Of a DNA stretch of 64,000 nt, positions 41,995-50,503 are shown piece by piece; position 1 is the first letter of the stretch; each line of letters begins with the position of its first letter. Position numbers and translations under genes: made by a program. The notes under the pieces are model-generated. The model was not told the DNA's origin, made no database searches, and saw nothing but the letters and a program-made list of their open reading frames with translations. The stretch is from Nocardioides alpinus (GTDB lineage Bacteria; Actinomycetota; Actinomycetes; Propionibacteriales; Nocardioidaceae), in assembly GCF_900112035.1 (NCBI RefSeq), contig NZ_FOKC01000011.1:84543-148542 (forward strand), in the 5' to 3' direction.

Positions 41995-42014
41995 TGCCGT
42001 GATGCCGTGATCAC
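41983..42014. repeat. Three GTGATGCC octamers at the AtoE stop
   Basis: GTGATGCC occurs three times in a row (41983-42006), followed by GTGATCAC (42007-42014) and the GTG start of the next gene. The repeat contains the AtoE stop (TGA 41992-41994). Loss or gain of a unit would change the spacing to the next gene and the final codons. Confidence 0.8.
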
Positions 42015-42308
42015 GTGAGCGAGGACCAGCTGCGGCAGGCGGTGGACGCGGCGATGGTGCCGATCGTCGCCTCGCTCGCCCCTGCCGGCGTGCTGGAGGC
42101 GCACTGGCTGCCCGACCGGGCCGGCGATCCCGTCGTGTGGATCCGGGTCGACACCGAGGCGTCCCGGGTGGCCGTGCAGTCCTACAGCTGGGTGCTGCCA
42201 CAGGTGCAGGTCATCCTCGCGAGGCTCGGGCTGTCGCCGGAGAAGGTGATGGCCCTGCGGATGGAGGTCACCTCCGGCGAGGCGGAGGACCGGCTCTTCG
42301 GCGAGTGA
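42015..42308 (+). CDS. Hypothetical 97-residue protein
   Basis: A 97-residue soluble protein I do not recognise. It begins SEDQLRQAVDAAMVPIVASL and has alternating helices and strands with a VVWIRVDTEASRVAVQSYSW centre and an acidic C-terminus (SGEAEDRLFGE). It follows AtoE after the 8-bp repeat and may be cotranscribed; the GTG at 42015 has no clear ribosome-binding site. It converges with the MerR gene with 12 nt between stops. Confidence 0.6.
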   Translation: MSEDQLRQAVDAAMVPIVASLAPAGVLEAHWLPDRAGDPVVWIRVDTEASRVAVQSYSWVLPQVQVILARLGLSPEKVMALRMEVTSGEAEDRLFGE

Positions 42309-42320
42309 TGCTCGCGTCGC

Positions 42321-43169
42321 TCAGGCGCGTGCCTCGAGGTAGCCGAGCATCCGGTCGAAGAGGTCGTGCGCATGGCGGAGGTCCGCCGAGGCCGGTGCCG
42401 GGTCGTCCGCGTCAGGCAGTGCGACGCCGTTGCCGCGTCGGGGTGGCAGGTAGTCGTCGGCCAGCGCCGCAGCGACCCGGCTGGCGTCACGGACCACCTG
42501 AGGGTCGACCGACCAGATCGCCTCGAACCGCCGGTCGCCGTCGCCGAGCGGTCGCTCGGAGGTCAGCTCCACGGCCGTGAGGCATGCCGGGAGGTCGGCG
42601 GCGTCGCAGACCACGAACCACTCGCGCCGCAGGGGCGAGTCCTCGGGGATCCACACCTCGACCAGCGGGCCTGCCTGCGGGGACGTGGTCGACCCGTGCG
42701 CGAAGGTGACAGCCGCACGGGCGGTCCGGGCGAGCTCGTGCCAGCGATGGTGGGCGCTCTGGAGGAACTCCTGCCGCTGGAAGCCTCCGAACAGCAGGGG
42801 TTCGGCGGCCCGCGCGCAGCACTCGTCCTCGATGGCTCGGCTGAGCGCCGTGAGCGTGCGCTTCGACAGCACCCGCGGGGCGAGCTCGGGATGGAGCCGG
42901 CGCACCTCGGCGAACACCGACCGGCTCCGAGCCGGACCGGCGGTGACCCGACGTACCGCTGTGGCCAGGGACAACCCGGCGCCCCGGTGGCGCACCACCT
43001 CCGTCACCGCAGCCACGTCCGCGTCGGTGTAGCGCCGGTGGCCGCCGGCCTGCCGTGAGGGTGCGGGAAATCCGTGGCGCGACTCCCAGCTGCGGATCGT
43101 CGCGATGGGTACTCCAGTGCGGGAGGCGAGGTCGCCGATGGTCAGCGGGGCGCTGTGCACAGACTCCAT
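42321..43169 (-). CDS. MerR-family regulator with DICT sensory domain, divergent to the carotenoid operon
   Basis: A 282-residue regulator. TIGDLASRTGVPIATIRSWE (residues about 9-28) is the MerR helix-turn-helix, followed by SRQAGGHRRYTDADV. The C-terminal part (FGGFQRQEFLQSAHHRWHEL and the WFVVCDAADL strand region) matches the DICT domain found in cyclase- and light-associated sensors. The B12-binding CarH/LitR domain is absent. It faces crtE across 88 nt, so it probably governs the carotenoid operon. ATG 43169 has GAGG a few bases upstream. Confidence 0.87.
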   Translation of the reverse strand: MESVHSAPLTIGDLASRTGVPIATIRSWESRHGFPAPSRQAGGHRRYTDADVAAVTEVVRHRGAGLSLATAVRRVTAGPARSRSVFAEVRRLHPELAPRVLSKRTLTALSRAIEDECCARAAEPLLFGGFQRQEFLQSAHHRWHELARTARAAVTFAHGSTTSPQAGPLVEVWIPEDSPLRREWFVVCDAADLPACLTAVELTSERPLGDGDRRFEAIWSVDPQVVRDASRVAAALADDYLPPRRGNGVALPDADDPAPASADLRHAHDLFDRMLGYLEARA

Positions 43170-43257
43170 CCCGACCGCAACTCCTCACCGTGCCTAGATT
43201 TGCTTTGCAGTCTTGCATAGGTTGTTGCCAGCCACGACGGGGAACGGGGAGGGACCG
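43170..43257 (+). promoter_or_regulatory. Divergent control region between the MerR-DICT gene and crtE
   Basis: TTGC occurs three times (43200, 43205, 43213), the last two as a TTGCA-N3-TTGCA direct repeat, which is a likely MerR-type operator. TAGGTT at 43218-43223 is a possible -10 for the carotenoid operon. GGGGAGGG precedes the crtE ATG. Confidence 0.5.
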
Positions 43258-44301
43258 ATGACCGCAGTGACGACCGACCAGGCGCTGCAGCGCCTGCTGG
43301 AGGCAGGGCGCGTGCGCGCGCTGGCCACCGACCCGGAGCACGCCCGACTGTGGGACGCCCTCGTCTGCGCCACCGAGGGGGGCAAGCGGTTCCGCCCCTC
43401 CCTCGTCGTCGCCCTCCACGAGGCCCTCGGCGGCGCGCTCCCCGAGGCTGCCGTGGAGGTGGGCGCGGCCGTGGAGCTGCTCCACACGTCCCTAGTCATC
43501 CACGACGACGTCATCGACGGCGACCACCTGCGCCGCGGCCGGCTCAACGTCAGCGGCACCTTCCGCGACATCGCCGCCGAGGCCGGGGCCGACCCGGGCG
43601 CTGCCGCGGGCTACGGCCGGACGGCCGCGATCCTCGCCGGCGACCTCGCCCTCGCCGCAGCCGTCCGGGCGATCGCCACGTGCGGGGCGCCCACCGAGGT
43701 GGTGCACCGGTTGCTGGACCTGTTCGACGCGGCGCTGCACACGACCGCGGCCGGCGAGCTGGCCGACGTACGCCTCTCGCTGGGCGTGAGCGCCGCGACC
43801 CTGCGGGAGAGCCTGGCCATGGAGGAGCAGAAGACCAGCGCCTACTCGTTCGCACTCCCCCTCCAGGCAGGTGCCGTCCTGGCAGGGGCCGACGAGGCGA
43901 CCACCGCCCGTCTCGGGGAGGCGGGCCGGGTGCTGGGTGTCGCGTTCCAGCTCACCGACGACCTCGTCGGCGTCTTCGGCGATCCCACGCAGTCCGGCAA
44001 GAGCGCCACGTGCGACCTGCGCACCGGCAAGCAGACACCCCTGCTCGTGCACGCCCGGACCACACCGGAGTGGACGCAGATCTCCCCCTACGTCGGCCGC
44101 GACCTCGAGCCCGACGAGCTCGCCCGGGTCCAGGACATGCTCGGGACCTGCGGCTCCCGCTCCTTCGTCGAGGACCTCGCCGCCGGCCACCTCGCTGCAG
44201 CACGCGAGGTCATCGACGGGCTGGGCCTGCGGGTCGAGCTCGTGGACAGCGTCATCGCACGGTCCGCGGTCCTGCTCGCCCCTCGCGAGGTCGCCGCGTG
44301 A
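43258..44301 (+). CDS. crtE: Geranylgeranyl diphosphate synthase
   Basis: A 347-residue polyprenyl synthase that makes the C20 diphosphate for carotenoids. GGKRFRP near residue 41 is the family start motif, HDDVIDGD contains the first Asp-rich motif DDxxD and TDDLVGVFGD the second. ATG 43258 was taken because GGGGAGGG precedes it; a longer reading to 43213 would run over the control region. It overlaps crtB by 4 nt (GTGA). It is the first gene of a ten-gene operon with almost no spaces. Confidence 0.93.
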   Translation: MTAVTTDQALQRLLEAGRVRALATDPEHARLWDALVCATEGGKRFRPSLVVALHEALGGALPEAAVEVGAAVELLHTSLVIHDDVIDGDHLRRGRLNVSGTFRDIAAEAGADPGAAAGYGRTAAILAGDLALAAAVRAIATCGAPTEVVHRLLDLFDAALHTTAAGELADVRLSLGVSAATLRESLAMEEQKTSAYSFALPLQAGAVLAGADEATTARLGEAGRVLGVAFQLTDDLVGVFGDPTQSGKSATCDLRTGKQTPLLVHARTTPEWTQISPYVGRDLEPDELARVQDMLGTCGSRSFVEDLAAGHLAAAREVIDGLGLRVELVDSVIARSAVLLAPREVAA

Positions 44302-45182
44302 CGCTCTTCCTCCGCCGTTCCGTCCCGCGCAACCTCTACGACACCGTCTCCGAGGACAGCGCAGCGGTCGTCATCTCGCAGTACTCCAGCTCCTTCGGCG
44401 TCGCCTCGCGGCTGCTCGCCGAGCCGGTGCGCACCCAGGTGCGCAACATCTACGCCCTGGTCCGGGTGGCCGACGAGATCGTCGACAACCCCAGCCCCGA
44501 CCTGGCGCGGGAGGCGCGTGAGCGCATGCTCACCTGGCTGCTCGAGGACGTGCGCCACGCCCTCGTTGCCGGCTACAGCGCCAACCTGGTCGTGCACGCC
44601 TTCGCCCGCACCGCCCTCTCCGTCGGCATCGAGGACGACGTCGTCGAGCCCTTCTTCGCCTCGATGCGGATGGACCTCGACACCACCACCCACACTCCGG
44701 CGACCTTCGATCGCTACGTCTACGGCTCGGCGGAGGTGGTCGGGCTGATGTGCCTGCGCGCCTTCGTGGCGGCGCCGGACGGTCCGGCCGACCCCGCCGC
44801 AGCCTACGACGCCCTGTCTCCCGGTGCGCGTCGCCTCGGAGCCGCCTTCCAGAAGCTCAACTTCCTGCGTGACCTCGCCGATGACCACGACCTCCTCCAC
44901 CGGACGTACTTCCCCGGCCTCGACCCGGACCGGTTCTGCGACGCCGACCGCGACCGCATCCTCGACGACATCGACGCCGACCTGGCCGCGGCATCGGCCG
45001 TCGTGCCAGAGCTGCCCCCGAGCAGCCGACGCGCGGTCAGCGCCGCGCACGCCACCTTCGCCGAGCTGTCGTCCCGGCTGCGCCGGACGTCCGCGCAGGA
45101 GATCCGCCGGTCCCGCGTCAGGGTCCCGACGGCGGTCAAGCTGCGGATCGCGGCCGGCGCTGTCTACGGAGGTCGCTCATGA
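44298..45182 (+). CDS. crtB: Phytoene synthase
   Basis: A 294-residue squalene/phytoene synthase joining two geranylgeranyl diphosphates. RVADEIVD (residues about 57-64) is the first Asp-rich region and KLNFLRDLADD the second. The N-terminal part (ISQYSSSFGVASRLL) agrees with CrtB. GTG 44298 overlaps the crtE stop and the 3' end overlaps crtI by 4 nt. Confidence 0.92.
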   Translation: MTLFLRRSVPRNLYDTVSEDSAAVVISQYSSSFGVASRLLAEPVRTQVRNIYALVRVADEIVDNPSPDLAREARERMLTWLLEDVRHALVAGYSANLVVHAFARTALSVGIEDDVVEPFFASMRMDLDTTTHTPATFDRYVYGSAEVVGLMCLRAFVAAPDGPADPAAAYDALSPGARRLGAAFQKLNFLRDLADDHDLLHRTYFPGLDPDRFCDADRDRILDDIDADLAAASAVVPELPPSSRRAVSAAHATFAELSSRLRRTSAQEIRRSRVRVPTAVKLRIAAGAVYGGRS

Positions 45183-46798
45183 AGTACGGACTGCCCGAAC
45201 GGTTCTCCCGGCGCTCCGCCCCGGCTGAGGGCGAGGCCCTCCGGGTCGTGGTGATCGGTGGAGGCATTGCCGGCCTGGCGACCGCGGCGCTGCTCGCTTC
45301 GCGCGGCCACAGCGTCGACCTGCTCGAGAAGAACGACGCGCTCGGCGGGCGGGTCGGCAGCGTCGAGCGCGACGGGTTCCGCTTCGACACCGGTGCCTCC
45401 TGGTACCTCATGCCGGAGGTCTTCGAGCACTTCTTCGAGCTGCTCGGGACGACCGCGGCGGCCGAGCTCGACCTCGTCACGCTCGACCCGAGCTATCGCG
45501 TGTTCTACGAGGACCACGCCGACGCGGTCGACGTACGCCCCGACGTCGCCCACAACCGCGCCCTCTTCGAGTCGCTCGAGCCGGGAGCCGGCGAGCGCTT
45601 CGACGCCTACCTCGCCTCGGCCCACGAGACCTACGACATGGCGCTGCGACGGTTCCTCTACAGCAACTTCGACTCCGCCTCGGCGTTCCTCCACCCTGAC
45701 GTCGTACGCCGGACACCGCGGCTCGGGCGGCTGCTGACCCGCTCGCTGGAGAGCCACGTCGCGGCCCAGTTCTCCGACAACCGGATCCGGCAGATCCTCG
45801 GCTATCCCGCGGTCTTCCTCGGGTCCTCTCCGAGCCGCGCGCCGAGCATGTACCACCTGATGAGCCGGCTCGACCTCGGCGACCGCGTGCTCTACCCGCA
45901 GGGCGGCTTCACCCGGCTCATCGAGGTCATCGCCGCACTGGCGGAGAAGCACGGTGCGCGCCTGCACACGGGCACCGGTGTCACCCGGATCCTCACCTCG
46001 GAGGGACCTGCCGGGACCGGTCGTCGACCCGTCGTGACCGGGGTCGAGCACGAGGTCGGCGGCGGGCACCGCACGCTCGAGGCCGACGTCGTCGTGGGCG
46101 CTGCGGACCTGCACCACCTCGAGACCGAGCTGTTGCCGACAGGCCTCCAGACGCACCCCGAGCAGTCGTGGCGCGGCCGCTCCCCCGGCCCCGGTGCCGT
46201 GCTGGCGATGCTCGGCGTGGAGGGCCAGCTGCCCCAGCTGCCGCACCACTCGCTGTTCTTCACCACCGACTGGTCGGCCAACTTCGGTGACATCTTCGGC
46301 GCCGACGCCAAGGTGCCGGACCCGGCCTCGGTCTACGTGTGCAAGCCCTCGGAGACCGACCCGTCCGTCGCGCCGGAGGGGTACGAGAACCTGTTCGTCC
46401 TCGTCCCGGTGCCCGCCGACGTGTCCATCGGCAGCGGCGGAGACGACGGCCACGGCTCGGCGACCGTCGAGCGCACCGCGGACGCCGCCATCGACCAGGT
46501 CGCCGCCTGGGCCGGCATCCCCGACCTGCGCGAGCGGATCCGGGTGCGGCACACGGTGGGACCCGAGGACTTCGCGACCCGCTACAACGCGTGGCAGGGC
46601 GGTGCCCTCGGCCTGGAGCACACCCTGCGGCAGAGCGCGTTCTTCCGGCCCGGCAACACCTCGTCGAAGGTCGACGGACTGTTCTACGCCGGCGCCAGCA
46701 CCGTGCCCGGCGTGGGCCTGCCGATGTGCCTGATCAGCGCGGAGCTCGTGCTCAAGCGGTTGAGCGGTGACCGGTCGGTCGTGCCGGTGACCGGATGA
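45179..46798 (+). CDS. crtI: Phytoene desaturase
   Basis: A 539-residue FAD enzyme that desaturates phytoene to lycopene. VVVIGGGIAGLATAALLAS (residues about 23-41) is the FAD-binding loop, EKNDALGGRVGS follows, and the C-terminal GLFYAGASTVPGVGLPMCL is the typical final signature. The number of desaturation steps cannot be told from sequence, but the downstream lycopene cyclase makes lycopene the likely product. It overlaps crtB by 4 nt and is followed by crtYc after 7 nt. Confidence 0.93.
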   Translation: MKYGLPERFSRRSAPAEGEALRVVVIGGGIAGLATAALLASRGHSVDLLEKNDALGGRVGSVERDGFRFDTGASWYLMPEVFEHFFELLGTTAAAELDLVTLDPSYRVFYEDHADAVDVRPDVAHNRALFESLEPGAGERFDAYLASAHETYDMALRRFLYSNFDSASAFLHPDVVRRTPRLGRLLTRSLESHVAAQFSDNRIRQILGYPAVFLGSSPSRAPSMYHLMSRLDLGDRVLYPQGGFTRLIEVIAALAEKHGARLHTGTGVTRILTSEGPAGTGRRPVVTGVEHEVGGGHRTLEADVVVGAADLHHLETELLPTGLQTHPEQSWRGRSPGPGAVLAMLGVEGQLPQLPHHSLFFTTDWSANFGDIFGADAKVPDPASVYVCKPSETDPSVAPEGYENLFVLVPVPADVSIGSGGDDGHGSATVERTADAAIDQVAAWAGIPDLRERIRVRHTVGPEDFATRYNAWQGGALGLEHTLRQSAFFRPGNTSSKVDGLFYAGASTVPGVGLPMCLISAELVLKRLSGDRSVVPVTG

Positions 46799-46805
46799 TC
46801 ACCCC

Positions 46806-47132
46806 ATGAGCCTTCCGCACTGGTCGTACGTCGCCATGCTGGCGTTCTGCCTCGCCGGAACGCTCCCGCTGGTGCCTGCCTTTCGGCTCACCGTGCTGCG
46901 GCAGCCGGTCCGCCTCCTGCTCACGGTCGCCATCGCCGGCACGCCGTTCCTCGTCTGGGACCTCTACGCCACCCACGCAGGGCACTGGTGGTTCGACGAG
47001 GGCCAGACGCTGCCCTGGCGGGTGGCCGGACTGCCGCTGGAGGAGATCGCCTTCTTCATCGTGATCCCGCTGGTGGCCGTGCTGACCTACGAAGCCGTCA
47101 AGGTCGCCCGTCGCAGAGGGGTGGCCAGGTGA
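46806..47132 (+). CDS. crtYc: Lycopene cyclase subunit, YcF-type
   Basis: A 108-residue membrane protein with three hydrophobic segments and the lycopene cyclase domain motif, DLYATHAGHWWFDEGQTLPW, then GLPLEEIAFF. It pairs with the following gene; together they form the heterodimeric cyclase of actinobacteria that forms beta or epsilon rings. GTG-type overlaps tie it to crtYd (4 nt). Confidence 0.87.
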   Translation: MSLPHWSYVAMLAFCLAGTLPLVPAFRLTVLRQPVRLLLTVAIAGTPFLVWDLYATHAGHWWFDEGQTLPWRVAGLPLEEIAFFIVIPLVAVLTYEAVKVARRRGVAR

Positions 47133-47461
47133 CCTACACCGCCCTCGCCGTGCTCGGCGTGCTGGTCACCGTCGCCCTCGATCGCTGGGTCGCCCGCACG
47201 CGGCTGACCAGCACCCGCGACTGGTGGTCGGCCTACGCGATCATCGTGTTCTTCCAGCTCCTCACCAACGGCTGGCTGACCGGTCGCCGCATCGTGCAGT
47301 ACGACCCCGCCACGATCCTCGGCAACGACCGGGTCGTGCTCCTCGGCGAGTGGCGCCTCCTCTACGCACCGGTCGAGGACCTGCTCTTCGGCTTCGGGCT
47401 GGTCCTGCTGGCCTGCACCGCCTGGTCGTGGCTGGGCCGGCGCCGGGAGCGCACGACGTGA
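47129..47461 (+). CDS. crtYd: Lycopene cyclase subunit, YdF-type
   Basis: A 110-residue membrane protein, second half of the heterodimeric lycopene cyclase. It resembles crtYc in its final block (LLYAPVEDLLFGFGLVLL), where the PVEDL stretch parallels GLPLEEIAF of the partner. The ring type is not determined by sequence. GTG 47129 overlaps the crtYc stop and the 3' end overlaps the P450 by 4 nt. Confidence 0.85.
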   Translation: MTYTALAVLGVLVTVALDRWVARTRLTSTRDWWSAYAIIVFFQLLTNGWLTGRRIVQYDPATILGNDRVVLLGEWRLLYAPVEDLLFGFGLVLLACTAWSWLGRRRERTT

Positions 47462-48858
47462 GCGGCCGGACCAGTGTCGCGACGCGGCTGCAGGCGATGC
47501 AGCCGACCGACCTCGGAGTCCCCGGGCCCACCTCCCTCGACATGGCGCGCGCCTTCCGCTCGGTGCGCCGCGACCCCCTCTCCTTCCTCGTGGAGGTGTC
47601 GCAGCGCTACGGCGACCTCGTCGCGTTCCCGGTCCCCGGGCCGCCGGCCCTGCTCGTCAACGACCCCGACGACGTCCGACACGTCCTGCAGACCGCCGCC
47701 CGCAACTGGGGCAAGAAGACCGTGCAGTACGGCGCCCTTTCGCGGGTCACCGGCCAGGGACTCCTCGCGTCGGCCGAGCCCGGCTGGATCGAGCACCGTC
47801 GCGTGGCGGCGCCGGCCTTCCACCACCAGCGGCTCGAGGCGGTGAGCGACCAGGTCCGGGCCGCGGCCGACGAGGCGTTCTCCGCCGGTCTCGGCGCGCT
47901 CTCCCCCGGGAGCGGCCGCGTGGTGGACGTGGCGTCCCTGACCCACCGCGTGGGCCTCGACGCCGTGGGACGTGCGCTCTTCTCCGCCGACCTGTCCGGG
48001 CACGCGCAGCAGCTCCTCGACGCGACCAGCGACGCCGCCGAGCTGGTCGTCCGGCTCGGCCGGTCGATCCTGCCCACCGCGGAGTGGGCTCCGACGCCGA
48101 CCAACGTACGGCTGCGGCTGACGCGTCGCCGCCTCGATGCCATCACGTCCGACCTCATCGCCGAACGACGTGCGGCGGGGCGCCCCACGGCCGGGTCGGT
48201 GCACGGCGACGACCTGCTCGGCCTGCTGCTCGACAGCGGCATGGCCGACGCGGAGGTCCGCGACGAGCTGGTGACCATGGTCATCGCGGGCCACGAGACG
48301 GTGGCCGGTGCCCTCACCTGGACCCTCATGCTCCTGGCGGAGCACCCGGCCGCCCAGGACCGGCTCCGGAGCGAGCTCTCCGGCCTCGACCGGCCGGTGT
48401 CCCTGCTCGACCCCCGGGACCGCATCCCGTGGACCCGGGCGGTGATCGACGAGGCGCTGCGTCTCTACCCGCCGGCCTGGGCGATCTCGCGCCGTTCGCT
48501 GGGCCCGGACGTCATCGGCGGAGTCGAGGTCCCGGCCGGCACCCTCGCCATCATCAGTCCCTGGCTCGTGCACCGCCGCGCGGAGTCGTGGCCCGATCCG
48601 GCCTCCTTCCGTCCCGAGCGCTTCCTCGACCCCGCGGCCGCACGGTCCGGCTACCTCCCGTTCGGGCAGGGACCACGTCTCTGCATCGGGCGCGACTTCG
48701 CGATCGGCGAGATGGCCGTGGTGCTGGACCGGCTCCTCGTCGACCACCGGGTGGGGCTGCCGCAGGGATGGTCGCGGCCGGAGGCGCAGGCCCAGGTGGC
48801 GGTGCACCCCCGCGGAGGCATGCCCCTGCTGGTGACCAGGCTGGCAGGCACGGCGTGA
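47458..48858 (+). CDS. Cytochrome P450, probable carotenoid hydroxylase
   Basis: A 466-residue P450. AGHETV is the I-helix oxygen motif, EALR the ExxR, and FGQGPRLCIG the heme ligand loop. P450s such as CYP175A1 hydroxylate beta-carotene at C3, and this gene in a carotenoid operon after a lycopene cyclase suggests the same. It would replace CrtZ, which is absent. The reductase partner is not encoded nearby. It overlaps crtYd and the glycosyltransferase by 4 nt each. Confidence 0.85.
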   Translation: MSGRTSVATRLQAMQPTDLGVPGPTSLDMARAFRSVRRDPLSFLVEVSQRYGDLVAFPVPGPPALLVNDPDDVRHVLQTAARNWGKKTVQYGALSRVTGQGLLASAEPGWIEHRRVAAPAFHHQRLEAVSDQVRAAADEAFSAGLGALSPGSGRVVDVASLTHRVGLDAVGRALFSADLSGHAQQLLDATSDAAELVVRLGRSILPTAEWAPTPTNVRLRLTRRRLDAITSDLIAERRAAGRPTAGSVHGDDLLGLLLDSGMADAEVRDELVTMVIAGHETVAGALTWTLMLLAEHPAAQDRLRSELSGLDRPVSLLDPRDRIPWTRAVIDEALRLYPPAWAISRRSLGPDVIGGVEVPAGTLAIISPWLVHRRAESWPDPASFRPERFLDPAAARSGYLPFGQGPRLCIGRDFAIGEMAVVLDRLLVDHRVGLPQGWSRPEAQAQVAVHPRGGMPLLVTRLAGTA

Positions 48859-50003
48859 CCGACCTCCTGATCGTCCTCGTCCTGCTCGTGGCGGCCGCCG
48901 TGCCGCTGTGGCTCCTGCGTGACCTGCGCACGGTGCCGCAGGGCGCGGCGCGAACCACCGACGGCACCCGCGTCTCGGTCGTCGTGCCCGCGCGGGACGA
49001 GGAGCAGACGCTTCCGGGCCTGCTCCGCTCGTTGCGCGACCTGGCCGTCGCCGAGGTCATCGTGGTCGACGACGCCTCCCGCGACGCGACCGCCACCGTC
49101 GCCCACGAGGCCGGGGCACTCGTGCTGCCCGCCGGCGTCCCGCCCGACGGGTGGACGGGCAAGGCGTGGGCGTGCCACACCGGCTCCGGGGCGGCGACGG
49201 GCGACGTCCTGCTCTTCCTCGACGCCGACACGGTCCTGGCCCCCGATGCCCTCGACGGCCTGCTGCAGCTGCACGCCGACCGGGGAGGGCTCGTGTCGGT
49301 GCAGCCGTTCCACCGCGTCCTCCGCCCCTACGAGCAGCTCTCCGCCTACTTCAACGTGGTCGCCCTCATGGCGAGCGGAGCCTTCATCGGCCGGCCCCCG
49401 TCGACGCCGATGGCGTTCGGCCCCTGCCTGCTGACCTCACGCACCGACTACGACCTCGCCGGGGGCCACGAGGCCGTGCGTGGCGCGATCCTCGACGACG
49501 TACGACTGGCCGAGGCCTACGACCGCGCCGGCCTGCCGGTGACCTGCGCCGTCGGCGCGCGGTCGGTGACGATGCGCAGCTATCCGGGCGGCCTGTCCCA
49601 GCTGGTGTCCGGGTGGACCAAGAACATCGCCTCCGGCGCCTCGGCGGCCGGCACCCGCGCCTCGCTGGCCGCGGTGCTGTGGATCTGTGCCCACCACGCG
49701 GTTGCCGTCGGCGCGCTCCTGGGACTGCTCGCTGCGCTCACCGGACGGGGCGACGGATGGACCGTCGGGTCGCCCCTGGTGTGGACGCTGGCCTGGGTCG
49801 GCCTCGCCTGGCAGCTGCGCGGCATCCTGCGCCGCGCCGGCTCGTTCCGGTGGTGGACGTGGGCACTGTTCCCGCTCCCCCTGCTCGCCTTCGACCTCGT
49901 CTTCGCGCGCTCGGCGGCGCTCACCGTCGTACGCCGATCGGTGTCGTGGCGCGGACGCCCGGTCGACCTGCGCCACGAGCGGTCCGCGGAGGAGGTCGGC
50001 TGA
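48855..50003 (+). CDS. GT2-family glycosyltransferase resembling CrtQ
   Basis: A 382-residue membrane-linked glycosyltransferase. One hydrophobic N-terminal segment is followed by VSVVVPARDEEQTLPGLLRS and the metal motif FLDADT (DxD). VGARSVTMRSYPGGLSQLV with hydrophobic C-terminal helices matches the CrtQ group that adds sugar to carotenoids in staphyloxanthin synthesis. Together with the following acyltransferase-like gene it should glycosylate a hydroxylated carotenoid; the exact sugar is unknown. GTG 48855 overlaps the P450 by 4 nt. Confidence 0.82.
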   Translation: MTDLLIVLVLLVAAAVPLWLLRDLRTVPQGAARTTDGTRVSVVVPARDEEQTLPGLLRSLRDLAVAEVIVVDDASRDATATVAHEAGALVLPAGVPPDGWTGKAWACHTGSGAATGDVLLFLDADTVLAPDALDGLLQLHADRGGLVSVQPFHRVLRPYEQLSAYFNVVALMASGAFIGRPPSTPMAFGPCLLTSRTDYDLAGGHEAVRGAILDDVRLAEAYDRAGLPVTCAVGARSVTMRSYPGGLSQLVSGWTKNIASGASAAGTRASLAAVLWICAHHAVAVGALLGLLAALTGRGDGWTVGSPLVWTLAWVGLAWQLRGILRRAGSFRWWTWALFPLPLLAFDLVFARSAALTVVRRSVSWRGRPVDLRHERSAEEVG

Positions 50004-50503
50004 TGCTCCGCCTGCTCATGCCGCAGTGGCTCACGATCCTCGTCGACATCCTCGCCTGGGGGGTCTTCCACGCAGCCACCGGCTACGCCGCCCACCGGCT
50101 CGGCGACCGACGTCTGTCCCGGGACGGCTGGTTGCTGCGCCCGCGCGCCTTCGAGGCGGACGGGCGGTGGTATCGCCGCAGGTTGCGGATCCACCGCTGG
50201 AAGGACCGTCTCCCCGAGGCCGGGGCGCTCTTCGACGGGGGGATCAGCAAGCGCGAGCTGCCGTCCCACGACGCCGACGGGCTGGAGGTGTTCGTGCGCG
50301 AGACGCGTCGCGCCGAGCTCGCCCACTGGTGGGCGATGTGCTGCTCGCCGCTGTTCCTGATCTGGAACCCGCCGCTCGCGGCGGCGCTCCTCGTCGCCTA
50401 CGGCGTGCTCGTCAACCTGCCCTTCATCGTGATCCAGCGCTACAACCGCGCCCGCACCCGGTCGCTGATCACCCGGCTCGAGCGCCGCAGGAGCGTCCGG
50501 TGA
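50003..50503 (+). CDS. CrtO-like (glycosyl-carotenoid acyltransferase) protein
   Basis: A 166-residue membrane protein with hydrophobic segments at about 5-28 and 105-135. It has the features of the small staphylococcal CrtO: RLRIHRWKDRLPEAG with FDGGISKREL, then ETRRAELAHWW, and the C-terminal NLPFIVIQRYNRARTR. In staphyloxanthin biosynthesis that enzyme acylates the sugar with a fatty acid. It starts one base into the preceding stop (TGATG). The adjacent CrtQ-like gene makes acylated glycosyl-carotenoid the natural prediction. Confidence 0.82.
   Translation: MLRLLMPQWLTILVDILAWGVFHAATGYAAHRLGDRRLSRDGWLLRPRAFEADGRWYRRRLRIHRWKDRLPEAGALFDGGISKRELPSHDADGLEVFVRETRRAELAHWWAMCCSPLFLIWNPPLAAALLVAYGVLVNLPFIVIQRYNRARTRSLITRLERRRSVR

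Noticed and set aside
42321..43169. Carotenoid regulator as a CarH/LitR B12 photoreceptor
   Set aside because: The B12-binding ExxH motif and C-terminal domain are missing; a DICT-type sequence stands there.
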